Shown in pieces: positions 29,214 through 36,987 of a DNA stretch of 64,000 nt. Each line of letters starts with the position of its first letter. Position 1 is the first letter of the stretch. The position numbers and the translations under genes are program-made. The notes below the pieces were generated by a model. The model ran no database searches and was not told the DNA's origin. It was given only the letters and a program-made list of their open reading frames with translations. Source of the DNA: Salinigranum rubrum (lineage in GTDB: Archaea > Halobacteriota > Halobacteria > Halobacteriales > Haloferacaceae); contig NZ_CP026309.1 in assembly GCF_002906575.1 (NCBI RefSeq), positions 992,001 to 1,056,000 of the forward strand, given 5' to 3'.

Positions 29214-29249
29214 GACTATTCGTGCTCACTTCGTTCGCACAGAATAGTC
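29214..29249 (-). terminator. Hairpin at the 3' end of tRNA-Gln
   Basis: Plus-strand GACTATTC (29214-29221) is the perfect inverse of GAATAGTC (29242-29249), with GTGC/GCAC extending the stem inside. Five bases of the second arm belong to the tRNA 3' end, so the trailer could refold with it. Possibly a terminator or processing signal. Confidence 0.4.
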
Positions 29250-29317
29250 CCGGGCGGATTCGAACCGCCGTCAATGGCTCCAAAGGCCATTATGATTGGC
29301 CACTACACCACGGGACT
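29245..29317 (-). tRNA. tRNA-Gln, anticodon UUG
   Basis: A 73-nt cloverleaf on the minus strand. The acceptor pairs AGTCCCG with CGGGACT plus discriminator A. The anticodon arm has 5-bp ATGGC/GCCAT around CTTTGGA, so the anticodon is TTG (reads CAA). The T arm is GGCGG TTCGAAT CCGCC. CCA is not encoded. Both ends are flanked by sequences that can pair with the acceptor strands (see findings). Confidence 0.93.
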
Positions 29318-29336
29318 TCGCTTTGCTCGTCCCGTG
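29309..29336 (-). other. Leader hairpin pairing with the tRNA-Gln 5' strand
   Basis: CACGGGAC (29309-29316, inside the tRNA) is the exact inverse of GTCCCGTG (29329-29336, leader). A second small hairpin, GCAATCC/GGATTGC, lies at 29343-29360. After it, a copy of the tRNA 5' end (ACCACGGGACT) recurs near 29366-29376. Confidence 0.4.
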
Positions 29337-29441
29337 TACCTCGCAATCCTAGCGGATTGCTCACCACCACGGGACTTCACTTCGAACGCGAACGTACGTA
29401 CCAATCTGAAACTTAAGTTTGTAGCGGTCCCGACCGCCCAC

Positions 29442-29876
29442 TCAGTCCGCGAGGTTCTCCGAGGGGAGTTCGAGGAACTCGCAGGCGTCGGTCTCGGGGT
29501 CGAAACAGTCCGGACATTCGGCGTTCCGCTCGATGATGGTGTCGAGGCGCTCGGCCACCGTCTCGTCGATGACGGGTTCGAGTTCGCGCGCCTCGGCGCG
29601 GAACTCCTCGACGTCGAGGACGTTGGCGAGAAAGCGCTCGATGATGCAGTACGTCTTCAGCGCCTCACGGGCGTTGATGATGCCCTCGTCGGTGAGGCGG
29701 ACGCCCTTGTACTTCTCGTGTTCGGCGAGGCCGCGTCCTTCGAGTTTGCCGATCATCTCGTTGGCGCTCGCGGGGCTCACGTTGAGCATGTCGGCGAGCG
29801 CGCCGGTCGATGCGGGGCCGTCCTCCATCTCCTGGAGCAGGTAAATCGCCTTGACGTACTGGTCTGCAGTGTTCAT
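29442..29876 (-). CDS. DtxR/SirR-type metal-dependent regulator
   Basis: A 144-residue regulator. The wHTH is at about 1-65 (TADQYVKAIYLLQEMEDGPASTGALADMLNVSPASANEMIGKLEGRGL), followed by the dimerisation/metal domain with the usual RFLANVLDVEEFRAEARELEP; ECPDCFDPETDACEF at the C-terminus adds a CPxC. No SH3-like third domain, so it is the short form. In haloarchaea such proteins (Idr, SirR) respond to iron or manganese. It lies 97 bases downstream of the ferritin-like gene on the same strand. Confidence 0.88.
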   Translation of the reverse strand: MNTADQYVKAIYLLQEMEDGPASTGALADMLNVSPASANEMIGKLEGRGLAEHEKYKGVRLTDEGIINAREALKTYCIIERFLANVLDVEEFRAEARELEPVIDETVAERLDTIIERNAECPDCFDPETDACEFLELPSENLAD

Positions 29877-29973
29877 CTGGTCTCCTCCTGCGGTCTCGGG
29901 ACGTGGTCACGAGCGTCGTCGTGGTCCTCTGCGAGCGATACGCCCAGAGAGCGGATTCGCGTCCGGCTTCCGC

Positions 29974-30459
29974 TCATTCGCGCCGCTCCATGATCTTCGT
30001 CACCGCTTCGACGCCCTCCGCTTCCTCCTCGCGGATGGCGACGAGCGTGTCGAGCAGTCGGTCGCGGTCGATGCTGAACGGGACGTCGCTGGCGCGGATG
30101 GCGCCGATGAGGTCGTCGTAAAACTTGTACGCCGTCTCCTCGTTACAGAGCTGGTCGTACAGCACGCCGTCGAAGTCCTCGGGTTTCGTCTGGCCGTACT
30201 GGGCCTCGACGAGCGCGTTGATCTCCTCGAACGGGATGGTCTCGACGTCCAGTTCGTTGACGATGGATTCGAGTCGCTCGCGGTGGACCGCCGACTCCTC
30301 GGCGGCCTCGGCCAAGAGCGACTCCACCTCCTCGTCGGGCGATTCGAGCGTCTCCGTGTGGTGTTGTGCCCGGGACTCGACGACTTCCTCCAGCACGATG
30401 CCGATCTGGAGCAGTCGCGCCAGTTGGTGGTCCGAGGTCACGCGGTTCCCGACACTCAC
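29974..30459 (-). CDS. Ferritin-like diiron-type protein
   Basis: A 161-residue all-helical protein. E-rich helix 1 VLEEVVESRAQHHTETL and helix 2 AEAAEESAVHRERLESIV have ExxH-like motifs, and helices 3 and 4 include LCNEETAYKFYDDL and LVAIREEEAEGVEAVTKIM, so Glu/His ligands are present in four helices. I chose the GTG at 30459 (GTGAGTGTC); the open frame reaches 33054 only because the antisense of other genes stays open. The neighbour DtxR gene suggests metal homeostasis. Confidence 0.7.
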   Translation of the reverse strand: MSVGNRVTSDHQLARLLQIGIVLEEVVESRAQHHTETLESPDEEVESLLAEAAEESAVHRERLESIVNELDVETIPFEEINALVEAQYGQTKPEDFDGVLYDQLCNEETAYKFYDDLIGAIRASDVPFSIDRDRLLDTLVAIREEEAEGVEAVTKIMERRE

Positions 30460-30627
30460 GGGAGACGACCCTCCGTGACGCGTTCCCTGACGGTCATACT
30501 CGGGGGTGGTGTGTGACCGACTTAAGCGGTTCCCTCGCTGCCCGTGTCGACCCGGCCTGCTCCGTCTCAGAGCGGCCCACTGCTGGGGCACCACAGCCTC
30601 AAGTTCTCTCGGCTCGTCTCTGGGAGA

Positions 30628-32040
30628 ATGCGACGCCGTTCTCCCCGCGTCTCGGTTCTCGTCGTCGTCGGCCTCCTCGTCGTAGCGGGCTGTACCGCCG
30701 GGCCGGGTTCGCCGACGGATCCGCTCGACTCGACGGCGACCGGGGTCGGCGCGAGTGAGACGACCGGGACCGACCGCGCAGCGACCGCCGCGAGCGTCGA
30801 CGGAACGCTGGAGGTACACTTCATCAACGTCGGCCAGGGTGACAGCACACTCATCGTCGGACCGACGGGCGAGACGGTCCTGGTCGACACGGGCGACTTC
30901 CGCGACGACGGCGCGTACGTCGTCGACTACCTCCAGTCGCGGGGCATCGACCGCATCGACGCGCTCGTCTCGACGCACGCCGACGCCGACCACATCGGCG
31001 GGCACGCCGCGGTCATCGAGCACTTCGAGACCGAAGGCGAGGGCGTCGGCGCGGTGTACGACCCCGGCGTGGCGGCGTCGACCGCGACGTACGACCGCTA
31101 CCTCGACGCCGTCGAACGGCACGACGTTCCCCTGTACCGAACGCTCGCGGGTGACCGCATCCCGCTCGACGGCGCACGGGTGACGGTGCTCGGTCCGCCA
31201 CAGACGCCTCTCGCCGACGGCGAGCGCAACGAGAACAGCATCGTCCTCCGCGTCGAGTTCGGCCGGACGAGCGTCCTCCTCCCGGGAGACGCCGGACCCG
31301 TCGAGGAGCCGTATCTGGTCGACAACCACGAGGAGGCGCTCGACGTCACACTCTTGAAGGCGGGCCACCACGGGAGCAGTTCGAGCACGAGTGCAGCACT
31401 CTTGAACGCCGCGACGCCGAAAGCCGTCGTGGTCTCCTCGGCGTACGACTCGCGGTACGGCCACCCCCACGAGGAGGTGTTGGGGCGACTCGCCTCCCGC
31501 TCGATTCCGACGTACTGGACCGCCACGCACGGAACGGTGGTCGCCACCAGCGACGGGACGGCCGTCGAGGTGGCGACGCAGGCGGCCGCGACCACCCGGC
31601 CACGCGACCTGCGCGCGGACGCGCCCGTCGCTCCCGACACGGACGGTCCGGTCGTCGTTCGCGCCGCCTACCGCGGCGAGGGAGTCGAAGGGACGACCGT
31701 CCCGACCGGTGCGCGGATCGATGTCTCCGAAATCCACGCCGACGCCGCCGGCGACGACGCCGAGAACCTCGCCGACGAGTACGTCGTGGTGACGAACCGC
31801 GGTTCGGAGCCTGTCGACCTCTCGGGATGGGTACTCACCGACGAGAGCGGCGCGCGCTACACCTTCCCCTCGAACACCGTCCTCGCCCCCGGCGACTCCC
31901 TCACGGTCCGAACCGGCGACGGAACCGACACGGCGACCGACCGCTACTGGGACGCTGGTCGCCCCGTGTGGAACAACGACGGCGACACCGTTACCCTCCT
32001 CCGCCCCGACGGTGGGGTCGTGACAGAGGTGAGCTACTGA
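30628..32040 (+). CDS. Secreted lipoprotein: ComEC-like metallo-beta-lactamase fold plus lamin-tail domain
   Basis: A 470-residue exported protein. The signal ends in lipobox VVAGC (Cys22). Residues about 60-320 are an MBL domain: HFINVGQGDSTLI, VSTHADADHIGGH (HxDxDH), LLPGDAG, LKAGHHGSS and SSAYDSRYGHPHEEVL, as in the extracellular part of ComEC. About 370-470 is a lamin-tail/LTD beta domain (YVVVTNRGSEPVDLSGWVLTD, NTVLAPGDSLTV, WNNDGDTVTLL). MBL-LTD proteins may act on extracellular DNA. Its stop overlaps the next start (TGATG). Confidence 0.88.
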   Translation: MRRRSPRVSVLVVVGLLVVAGCTAGPGSPTDPLDSTATGVGASETTGTDRAATAASVDGTLEVHFINVGQGDSTLIVGPTGETVLVDTGDFRDDGAYVVDYLQSRGIDRIDALVSTHADADHIGGHAAVIEHFETEGEGVGAVYDPGVAASTATYDRYLDAVERHDVPLYRTLAGDRIPLDGARVTVLGPPQTPLADGERNENSIVLRVEFGRTSVLLPGDAGPVEEPYLVDNHEEALDVTLLKAGHHGSSSSTSAALLNAATPKAVVVSSAYDSRYGHPHEEVLGRLASRSIPTYWTATHGTVVATSDGTAVEVATQAAATTRPRDLRADAPVAPDTDGPVVVRAAYRGEGVEGTTVPTGARIDVSEIHADAAGDDAENLADEYVVVTNRGSEPVDLSGWVLTDESGARYTFPSNTVLAPGDSLTVRTGDGTDTATDRYWDAGRPVWNNDGDTVTLLRPDGGVVTEVSY

Positions 32041-32369
32041 TGGTCGACCCAGGCACCTACACTGCGACGCTGGACCGCATCGAAGAGGCACCCGGCGGGG
32101 AGTGGGCGGTGTTCGTCGTCGAACGCGACGGCGAGGCGGTCTCGCAACTGGACCTCCCGGTCGACGTCGTCCCCGCCGACGGCCGACGGGTCGACGCCGT
32201 CTTCGACCTCGTGGTCGACGACGACCGGTTCGAACTGGTGTTCCGCGACGCGGAGACCGCTCGACGTGCCGAGGACGCACAGGTTCGATTCGACCGTCTC
32301 GCCCAGCGTCCTCCCGACACCGAGGCCGGCGACTCCACGTCGCGGTCGCGGCAACAGGACAGTTACTGA
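32040..32369 (+). CDS. DUF3006-like small protein
   Basis: A 109-residue protein with YTATLDRIEEAPGGEWAVFVVE, the usual beginning of DUF3006, and a short barrel-like region. DUF3006 genes commonly follow ComEC-like MBL genes. The start overlaps the stop of the MBL gene by one base (TGATG), so translational coupling is likely. The C-terminus is Ser/Arg/Gln-rich. Function unknown. Confidence 0.8.
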   Translation: MVDPGTYTATLDRIEEAPGGEWAVFVVERDGEAVSQLDLPVDVVPADGRRVDAVFDLVVDDDRFELVFRDAETARRAEDAQVRFDRLAQRPPDTEAGDSTSRSRQQDSY

Positions 32370-32402
32370 TTTGACACCTCCGAGCGTACGAACCGTGGTA
32401 CC

Positions 32403-32908
32403 ATGAGCCACGGGGGCGTCGAACTCGACAACAGGGAACTGCTCGAACGCGGAAACGACAGGGGAATCCCGTTCGAGGAGGGCTGGAAGAAGTGTTACAC
32501 GCGAGACTGCAAACTGCAGTCGGGCAAGCGGCCGAACGGTGTCCGGGTGTACCGGTGTACGACCGACGAGGAGGGGTGTCCAACCGCCGACGACGTCTGG
32601 TGCTGCTGTGAACTGTTTCACTGTGACACCTCGGTCGACCCGGAGGACAGACGGTGGGAACGCGTCCCCCCGACGAGTTCGACGAACGGGGCTGGCACGA
32701 GGGGGAGGAGGGGTATCTGCACGAGTGTTTCTGCGTCAGGCGGGACCCGTGGAACCCCGAGGAGATGCCGTGTCCGCATCCGGACGACGAGGACGGAGAC
32801 GAAGCCGACGGTCGGACTGCTCTCCGCTTCGACCTGGACGTCGACCTCGCGTTCGAACTCCGCGGACGGACCGTCTCGATCTCCGAGTCGTTCCGCTTCC
32901 GGACCTGA
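32403..32908 (+). CDS. Cys-rich protein of unknown function, apparent single-base deletion
   Basis: Two frames together give a 168-residue acidic protein. Frame one: KKCYTRDCKLQ, YRCTTDEEGCPTADDVWCCCELFHCDTS, ending PEDRRWERVPP. Frame two resumes DEFDERGWHEGEEGYLHECFCVRRDPWNPEEMPCPHPDDED and ends ESFRFRT. The break is the C run at about 32667-32672; one more C gives 507 nt, a whole number of codons. About 13 cysteines suggest a metal-binding or disulfide protein. No known family recognised. Confidence 0.7.
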
Positions 32909-33004
32909 TCCGGTCTCAGCCGGTACAGCCGACACCGGGGGCCACGAGACGAACTCCGTCTCGAACCCCTCCGGTTTATGGACACACCGCCGGTGGAACC
33001 GAAC

Positions 33005-34678
33005 ATGGCACGCACGCGACACGGCGACCCCGAGTGGTACCGGGACGCCGTCATCTACTCGCTCGACGTGAAGACGTTCAACGACGGGGACGGCGACGGA
33101 TGGGGCGACTTCCAGGGCCTCGCCGACCGACTGGGCTACCTCGAAACGCTGGGCGTCGACTGCGTCTGGCTCCGTCCGTTCTTTCCCAGTCCGCTGCAGG
33201 ACAACGGCTACGACGTCGCCGACTACTACGGCGTCGATTCGCGGGTGGGGACGCTCGGTGACTTCGTCGACTTCGTCGAGGCCGCCCACGACCGCGGTAT
33301 CCGCGTCCTCTGCGACATGGTGTTCAACCACACCTCCGACCAGCACCGCTGGTTCCAGCGTGCCCGTGAGGACCCCGGCTCGAAGTACCACGACTACTAC
33401 CTCTGGACGAACCACCTCGACTCGGCGCACAAGCGCGGCAACATCTTCCCCGAGTACGAAGACGGCGTCTGGTCGTACGACGAGCGGGCGGGGAAACACT
33501 ACTTCCACCAGTTCTACGGCTTTCAACCGGACCTGAACGTCGCCAACCCCCGGGTCCAACAGGAGATCAGAAACGTCCTCGAGTTCTGGCTCGACCTCGG
33601 CGTCGACGGCTTCCGCATCGACGCCGCCCATCCGATGATGATGCCGAAGGGTCACAACGCGACGACGCTCGACGAGGGCATCGACTTCTTCCGGCGGATG
33701 CGCTCGTGGGTCGAGGAGGCCAAATCCGACGCCATCCTCATCGCCGAAGCCGACGAGGAACCCGAACACTTGGACAGATACTTCGCCGACGGCGAGGGGT
33801 TCGACCTCATGTTCAACTTCGTCCTCAACGCCCACCTGACGTACGCCGTCGGCGTCAAGGACACCTGGCCGCTCTACCGCACCTTCGAGGTGCTCCCCGA
33901 CGTCTCCGAGGTGGGCCAGTGGGCCAACTTCCTCCGGAACCACGACGAGTGGAACCTCCTCAAACTCCCGTGGGACGCCTTCGCGCACGCGCGCGAGTTC
34001 TTCGGTGACGACGAGGGCGACTCGTGGATATTCGGCCGCGGCCACCGCCTCCGCCTCGCCGACCTCTACGTTGGAGACCACGACCGCATCGCCTGCGCGC
34101 ACAGCCTCATGTTCGCGCTGCCCGGCACGCCCGTCGTCCTCTCCGGGGACGAAATCGGCATGGGTGCGGACCTCGACCTCCCGGAACGCGAATCGGTGCG
34201 GACGCCGATGCAGTGGTCCGACAACGAGAACGGCGGCTTCTCGACCGCGAGCGAGGAGGACCTCTACCACCCCGTCATCGACGAGGGACAGTACAGCTAC
34301 GAAGAGATCAACGTCGCCGACCAGCGGACCGACCCCGACTCGCTCCTCAACCGGATCAGTCGCCTCATCGACGCCCGGACGCTCTGCACCGAGATATCCA
34401 CGGGCGAGTTCTCCATCGTCGGCGTCGACCCGAAGGAGGTGTGGGTCCACCGCATCGACCAGGGTCGAACCGTGTTGCTGACCGCACACAACCTCGCGGC
34501 CGAACCGCGAACGGTGACGGTCGACTTCGACGCGCCCGCCGACGCGACGACGACGGTCGTCGGGCCCGGCGACGCCGAGGTCGCCGACGGTCGCGTGACG
34601 TTCGAACTCGACGCGACCGACTACGTGTGGCTCCGCGGCGACAAACGCGGTGAGCGCGTCCCGCTCGGTTCGCTCTGA
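33005..34678 (+). CDS. GH13 alpha-amylase family enzyme, trehalose synthase-like
   Basis: A 557-residue (beta/alpha)8 GH13 enzyme. Conserved regions in order: GDFQGLADRLGYLETLGVD, CDMVFNHTS, GFRIDAAHP (nucleophile Asp), LIAEADEE (acid Glu), FLRNHDEWNL (third Asp), GTPVVLSGDEIGMG. The end is an all-beta domain. The start YRDAVIYSLDVKTFNDGDGDGWGDFQGL is close to maltose-to-trehalose glucosyltransferases (TreS), inferred; an alpha-glucosidase is possible. No signal peptide, so cytoplasmic. I took the second Met (33005). Confidence 0.85.
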   Translation: MARTRHGDPEWYRDAVIYSLDVKTFNDGDGDGWGDFQGLADRLGYLETLGVDCVWLRPFFPSPLQDNGYDVADYYGVDSRVGTLGDFVDFVEAAHDRGIRVLCDMVFNHTSDQHRWFQRAREDPGSKYHDYYLWTNHLDSAHKRGNIFPEYEDGVWSYDERAGKHYFHQFYGFQPDLNVANPRVQQEIRNVLEFWLDLGVDGFRIDAAHPMMMPKGHNATTLDEGIDFFRRMRSWVEEAKSDAILIAEADEEPEHLDRYFADGEGFDLMFNFVLNAHLTYAVGVKDTWPLYRTFEVLPDVSEVGQWANFLRNHDEWNLLKLPWDAFAHAREFFGDDEGDSWIFGRGHRLRLADLYVGDHDRIACAHSLMFALPGTPVVLSGDEIGMGADLDLPERESVRTPMQWSDNENGGFSTASEEDLYHPVIDEGQYSYEEINVADQRTDPDSLLNRISRLIDARTLCTEISTGEFSIVGVDPKEVWVHRIDQGRTVLLTAHNLAAEPRTVTVDFDAPADATTTVVGPGDAEVADGRVTFELDATDYVWLRGDKRGERVPLGSL

Positions 34679-34709
34679 GACCGAGCGCGCGTCCCACGTC
34701 GCTCGCCGC

Positions 34710-35186
34710 TCACTCGTCGAGCAACGTCTCGAGCTGCCCGTAGTCGAAGGACTTGTGATGTTCGGTCCGGATGAGGTGCTCGTCGATGATTTCGAGGCGG
34801 AGTTCGTCCAGTTGCTGGGCGACCCGCGTGATGTCCTCGTCGCTCACTCCGATAGCCTTGATGTGGAGGTTCCCCTGGCCGGTCATGAGTTCGGTGACGT
34901 CGACGACCTGCGGGATTTCGAGCGCCTGGGTGGCGACCTCTCCCCGGTCGACGATCCTCGTGGTCGCGATGATCAGGTAGTGGAGCGTGAGCCCGATCTG
35001 GTCGTAGTCGCACACCGTGCGGTAGCCGGTGATGACGCCCTCGTCCTCCAGTTGCCGCATCCGGTTGTGGACCGTGTTGTCCGAGACGCCGATCCGTCTG
35101 GCGAGGTCCGTCGCCGCGTATCGCGCGTTGTCGTGCAACAACGCGAGCAACTGTTTATCGATGTCGTCGAGACGGCGCGTACCCAT
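34710..35186 (-). CDS. Lrp/AsnC family transcriptional regulator
   Basis: A 158-residue full-length regulator: HTH LDDIDKQLLALLHDNARYAATDLARRIGVSDNTVHNRMRQLEDEGVITGY (about 6-55), then the ligand-binding RAM fold (about 70-145, with VTELMTGQGNLHIKAIG). These regulate amino-acid and central metabolism genes. It is convergent with the GH13 gene and divergent from the DUF7344-like gene. Confidence 0.9.
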   Translation of the reverse strand: MGTRRLDDIDKQLLALLHDNARYAATDLARRIGVSDNTVHNRMRQLEDEGVITGYRTVCDYDQIGLTLHYLIIATTRIVDRGEVATQALEIPQVVDVTELMTGQGNLHIKAIGVSDEDITRVAQQLDELRLEIIDEHLIRTEHHKSFDYGQLETLLDE

Positions 35187-35351
35187 AGCTGTTCTTCACC
35201 GTACTGCGTAAAAAAGATCGACATTCTCACGAGAGCATAGGTAGATGTTCGATATTCGTATCAAATACCGACTCTTCCTCGAAATTCGATTGACCATTCC
35301 GGATCTCCTCCGACAATTTCGAAATACTATGTAAAATGCGTCTTTAGACTC

Positions 35352-35387
35352 GATATTCTATCTATTTACTCGAATAGAATAGATATC
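35352..35387. promoter_or_regulatory. Imperfect inverted repeat, likely operator
   Basis: GATATTCTATCTATT and AATAGAATAGATATC are nearly inverse (a bulge in each arm), separated by about 6 bases, in the AT-rich gap between the Lrp gene and the HTH gene. A TATA-like GTATATCC follows at about 35393-35400, some 35 bases before the HTH start. It suits autoregulation by one of the two regulators. Confidence 0.4.
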
Positions 35388-35432
35388 CGAAAGTATATCC
35401 GGTGCCGTGATTACCATGTACGTGCCGCCCAC

Positions 35433-35807
35433 ATGACCAACCACACTCCCACTGACGCCGGCACCTCCCTCGGACCCGAGTCGCTGTCGCGGGCGTTCTC
35501 CGCCCTCGCGAACACGCGTCGTCGTCAGGCGATCCGTTACCTCGGACACCACCGGTCGTTGAGCCTGGCGACGCTCGCCGACGGGGTCGCCGAGCGAGAG
35601 TCCGACGTTCCGCTCCGAGAGGTCGACGAAGGGACCGTCAGAGAGGTGTATCTCTCCTTGTACCACACGCACGTCCCGAAGCTCGAAGACGCAGGGATCG
35701 TCGCGTACGATCAGGAGTCCGATTGGATCACCCGTCGAGACACCCGGCGATGCGAACTCGCGCTGTCGCTCGTGGACTCGCCCCCGAACCCCGTCGGGGT
35801 CGAGTAG
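35433..35807 (+). CDS. Haloarchaeal HTH protein (DUF7344-like)
   Basis: A 124-residue protein: LSRAFSALANTRRRQAIRYL, a short acidic loop, VREVYLSLYHTHVPKLEDAGIVAYDQESDWITR. The wHTH pattern (ALANxRRR, LxHxHLPKL-like, GxVxY) is that of a large haloarchaeal family I recall as DUF7344. Probably DNA-binding. Target unknown. Confidence 0.78.
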   Translation: MTNHTPTDAGTSLGPESLSRAFSALANTRRRQAIRYLGHHRSLSLATLADGVAERESDVPLREVDEGTVREVYLSLYHTHVPKLEDAGIVAYDQESDWITRRDTRRCELALSLVDSPPNPVGVE

Positions 35808-36064
35808 TTCTTTCTTCGGTCACCGTACCGCCCGCGGCGACGAAACGGCGTGCCTGAACGGTCCGTGAGGCGTGCCTCCCGTCGGCACACCGTGCTCGCG
35901 TCCGAAGCCTCGAAGGCGGGAGTTCCGGTGGCGGGAGATAACCGACGAGTCCGGACGAGCGCGTTCCGCTCGGCCCGCTGTGTCTCGTCGTCTCGGGCCC
36001 GGCGGTGCGGCACAGTTTTGTCGGTCTACGCTAACGTTTCGTCAGTAGCTCAGGGTGACTCGCC

Positions 36065-36897
36065 GTGCATTCATCGTTCTCTCTCCGCGGTCCGACCGGC
36101 GACTCGACACGCGTTCGTGTGCTTCACGTCGACGACGACCCGGACCTCTGCGAACTGGTGGTCGAGTTCCTCGAACGGCAAGACGACTCCCTCTCGGTCG
36201 AGACGGCGACACGGCCGAACGAGGTGCTCGACCGACTCGCCGACGGCGACTTCGACTGTGTCGTCTCGGACTACGAGATGCCCGAACGGAACGGTATCGA
36301 ACTCCTCACCGCCGTTCGAGCGCACTACCCGAACCTTCCGTTCATCCTGTTCACCGGAAAGGGCTCCGAGGAAATCGCGAGCGAGGCCATCTCCGCGGGC
36401 GTCACGGACTACCTCCAGAAACGAGGGGGAGAGAACAGTACGCCATCCTGGCGAACCGTATCGTGAACGCGGTCGAGGGCGACCGGTCGCGACGAGCGCT
36501 CGAACGACGAACCCAGACGCTGGAGACGCTCATCAGTAACCTCCCGGGCGTCGTCTACCGCTGTCGGCTCACCCCGGAGTGGCCGATGGAGTTCGTCGGC
36601 GGCGAGTGTGAGGAACTCACCGGGTATCCGGCGTCGATGCTCGAGGCCGGCGACGTCGTCTGGGGCGACGACGTCCTCCACCCCGACGACCGCGACGCGA
36701 TGTGGGGGGCCGTCACGCAGGGGCTCTCGGCGGATAACTCCTTCGAGGTGACCTACCGAATCGTCACGAGGGGCGGGACGACGAAGCGGGTGTGGGAGCG
36801 CGGTCGCGAGGTGTCGGCCCCCGATGACGAATACGGATACCTGGAGGGGTTCATCACGGCCCTCGGCCAGGACGACCCGCCGACCGACGAATCGTGA
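36065..36897 (+). CDS. Response regulator receiver-PAS protein, apparent single-base deletion
   Basis: A 277-residue protein in two frames. The GTG-started first frame carries the receiver domain (VRVLHVDDDPDLCELVVEFL; phospho-acceptor Asp69 in VVSDYEMPERNG; FTGKGS) and passes DYLQKRGGEN. The second resumes QYAILANRIVNAVE and has a coiled linker and PAS domain (GVVYRCRLTPEWPMEFVGGECEELTGYPA ... YRIVTRGGTTKRVWERGREV). No kinase or HTH domain follows. The break is near 36429-36437; one added base gives 834 nt. Confidence 0.8.
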
Positions 36898-36987
36898 CGG
36901 GCGCTGTCCGCTGTGTCGTCCGACCCCGCCGGCGTCGGGTCGAAAAGAGAGAACCGAAACCGACACGCGAAGCCGGGATTCGTGCGG

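Noticed and set aside
29974-33054. A 1026-codon open frame on the minus strand
   Set aside because: Only its last 161 codons look like a protein. The rest is Arg/Pro/Ser-rich antisense of the MBL, DUF3006 and Cys-rich genes, an artefact of high GC.
36055-36430. The second frame of the REC-PAS gene as a separate gene
   Set aside because: Its first 120 codons are antisense-like noise; only the part after about 36430 matches a PAS protein, continuing the first frame.
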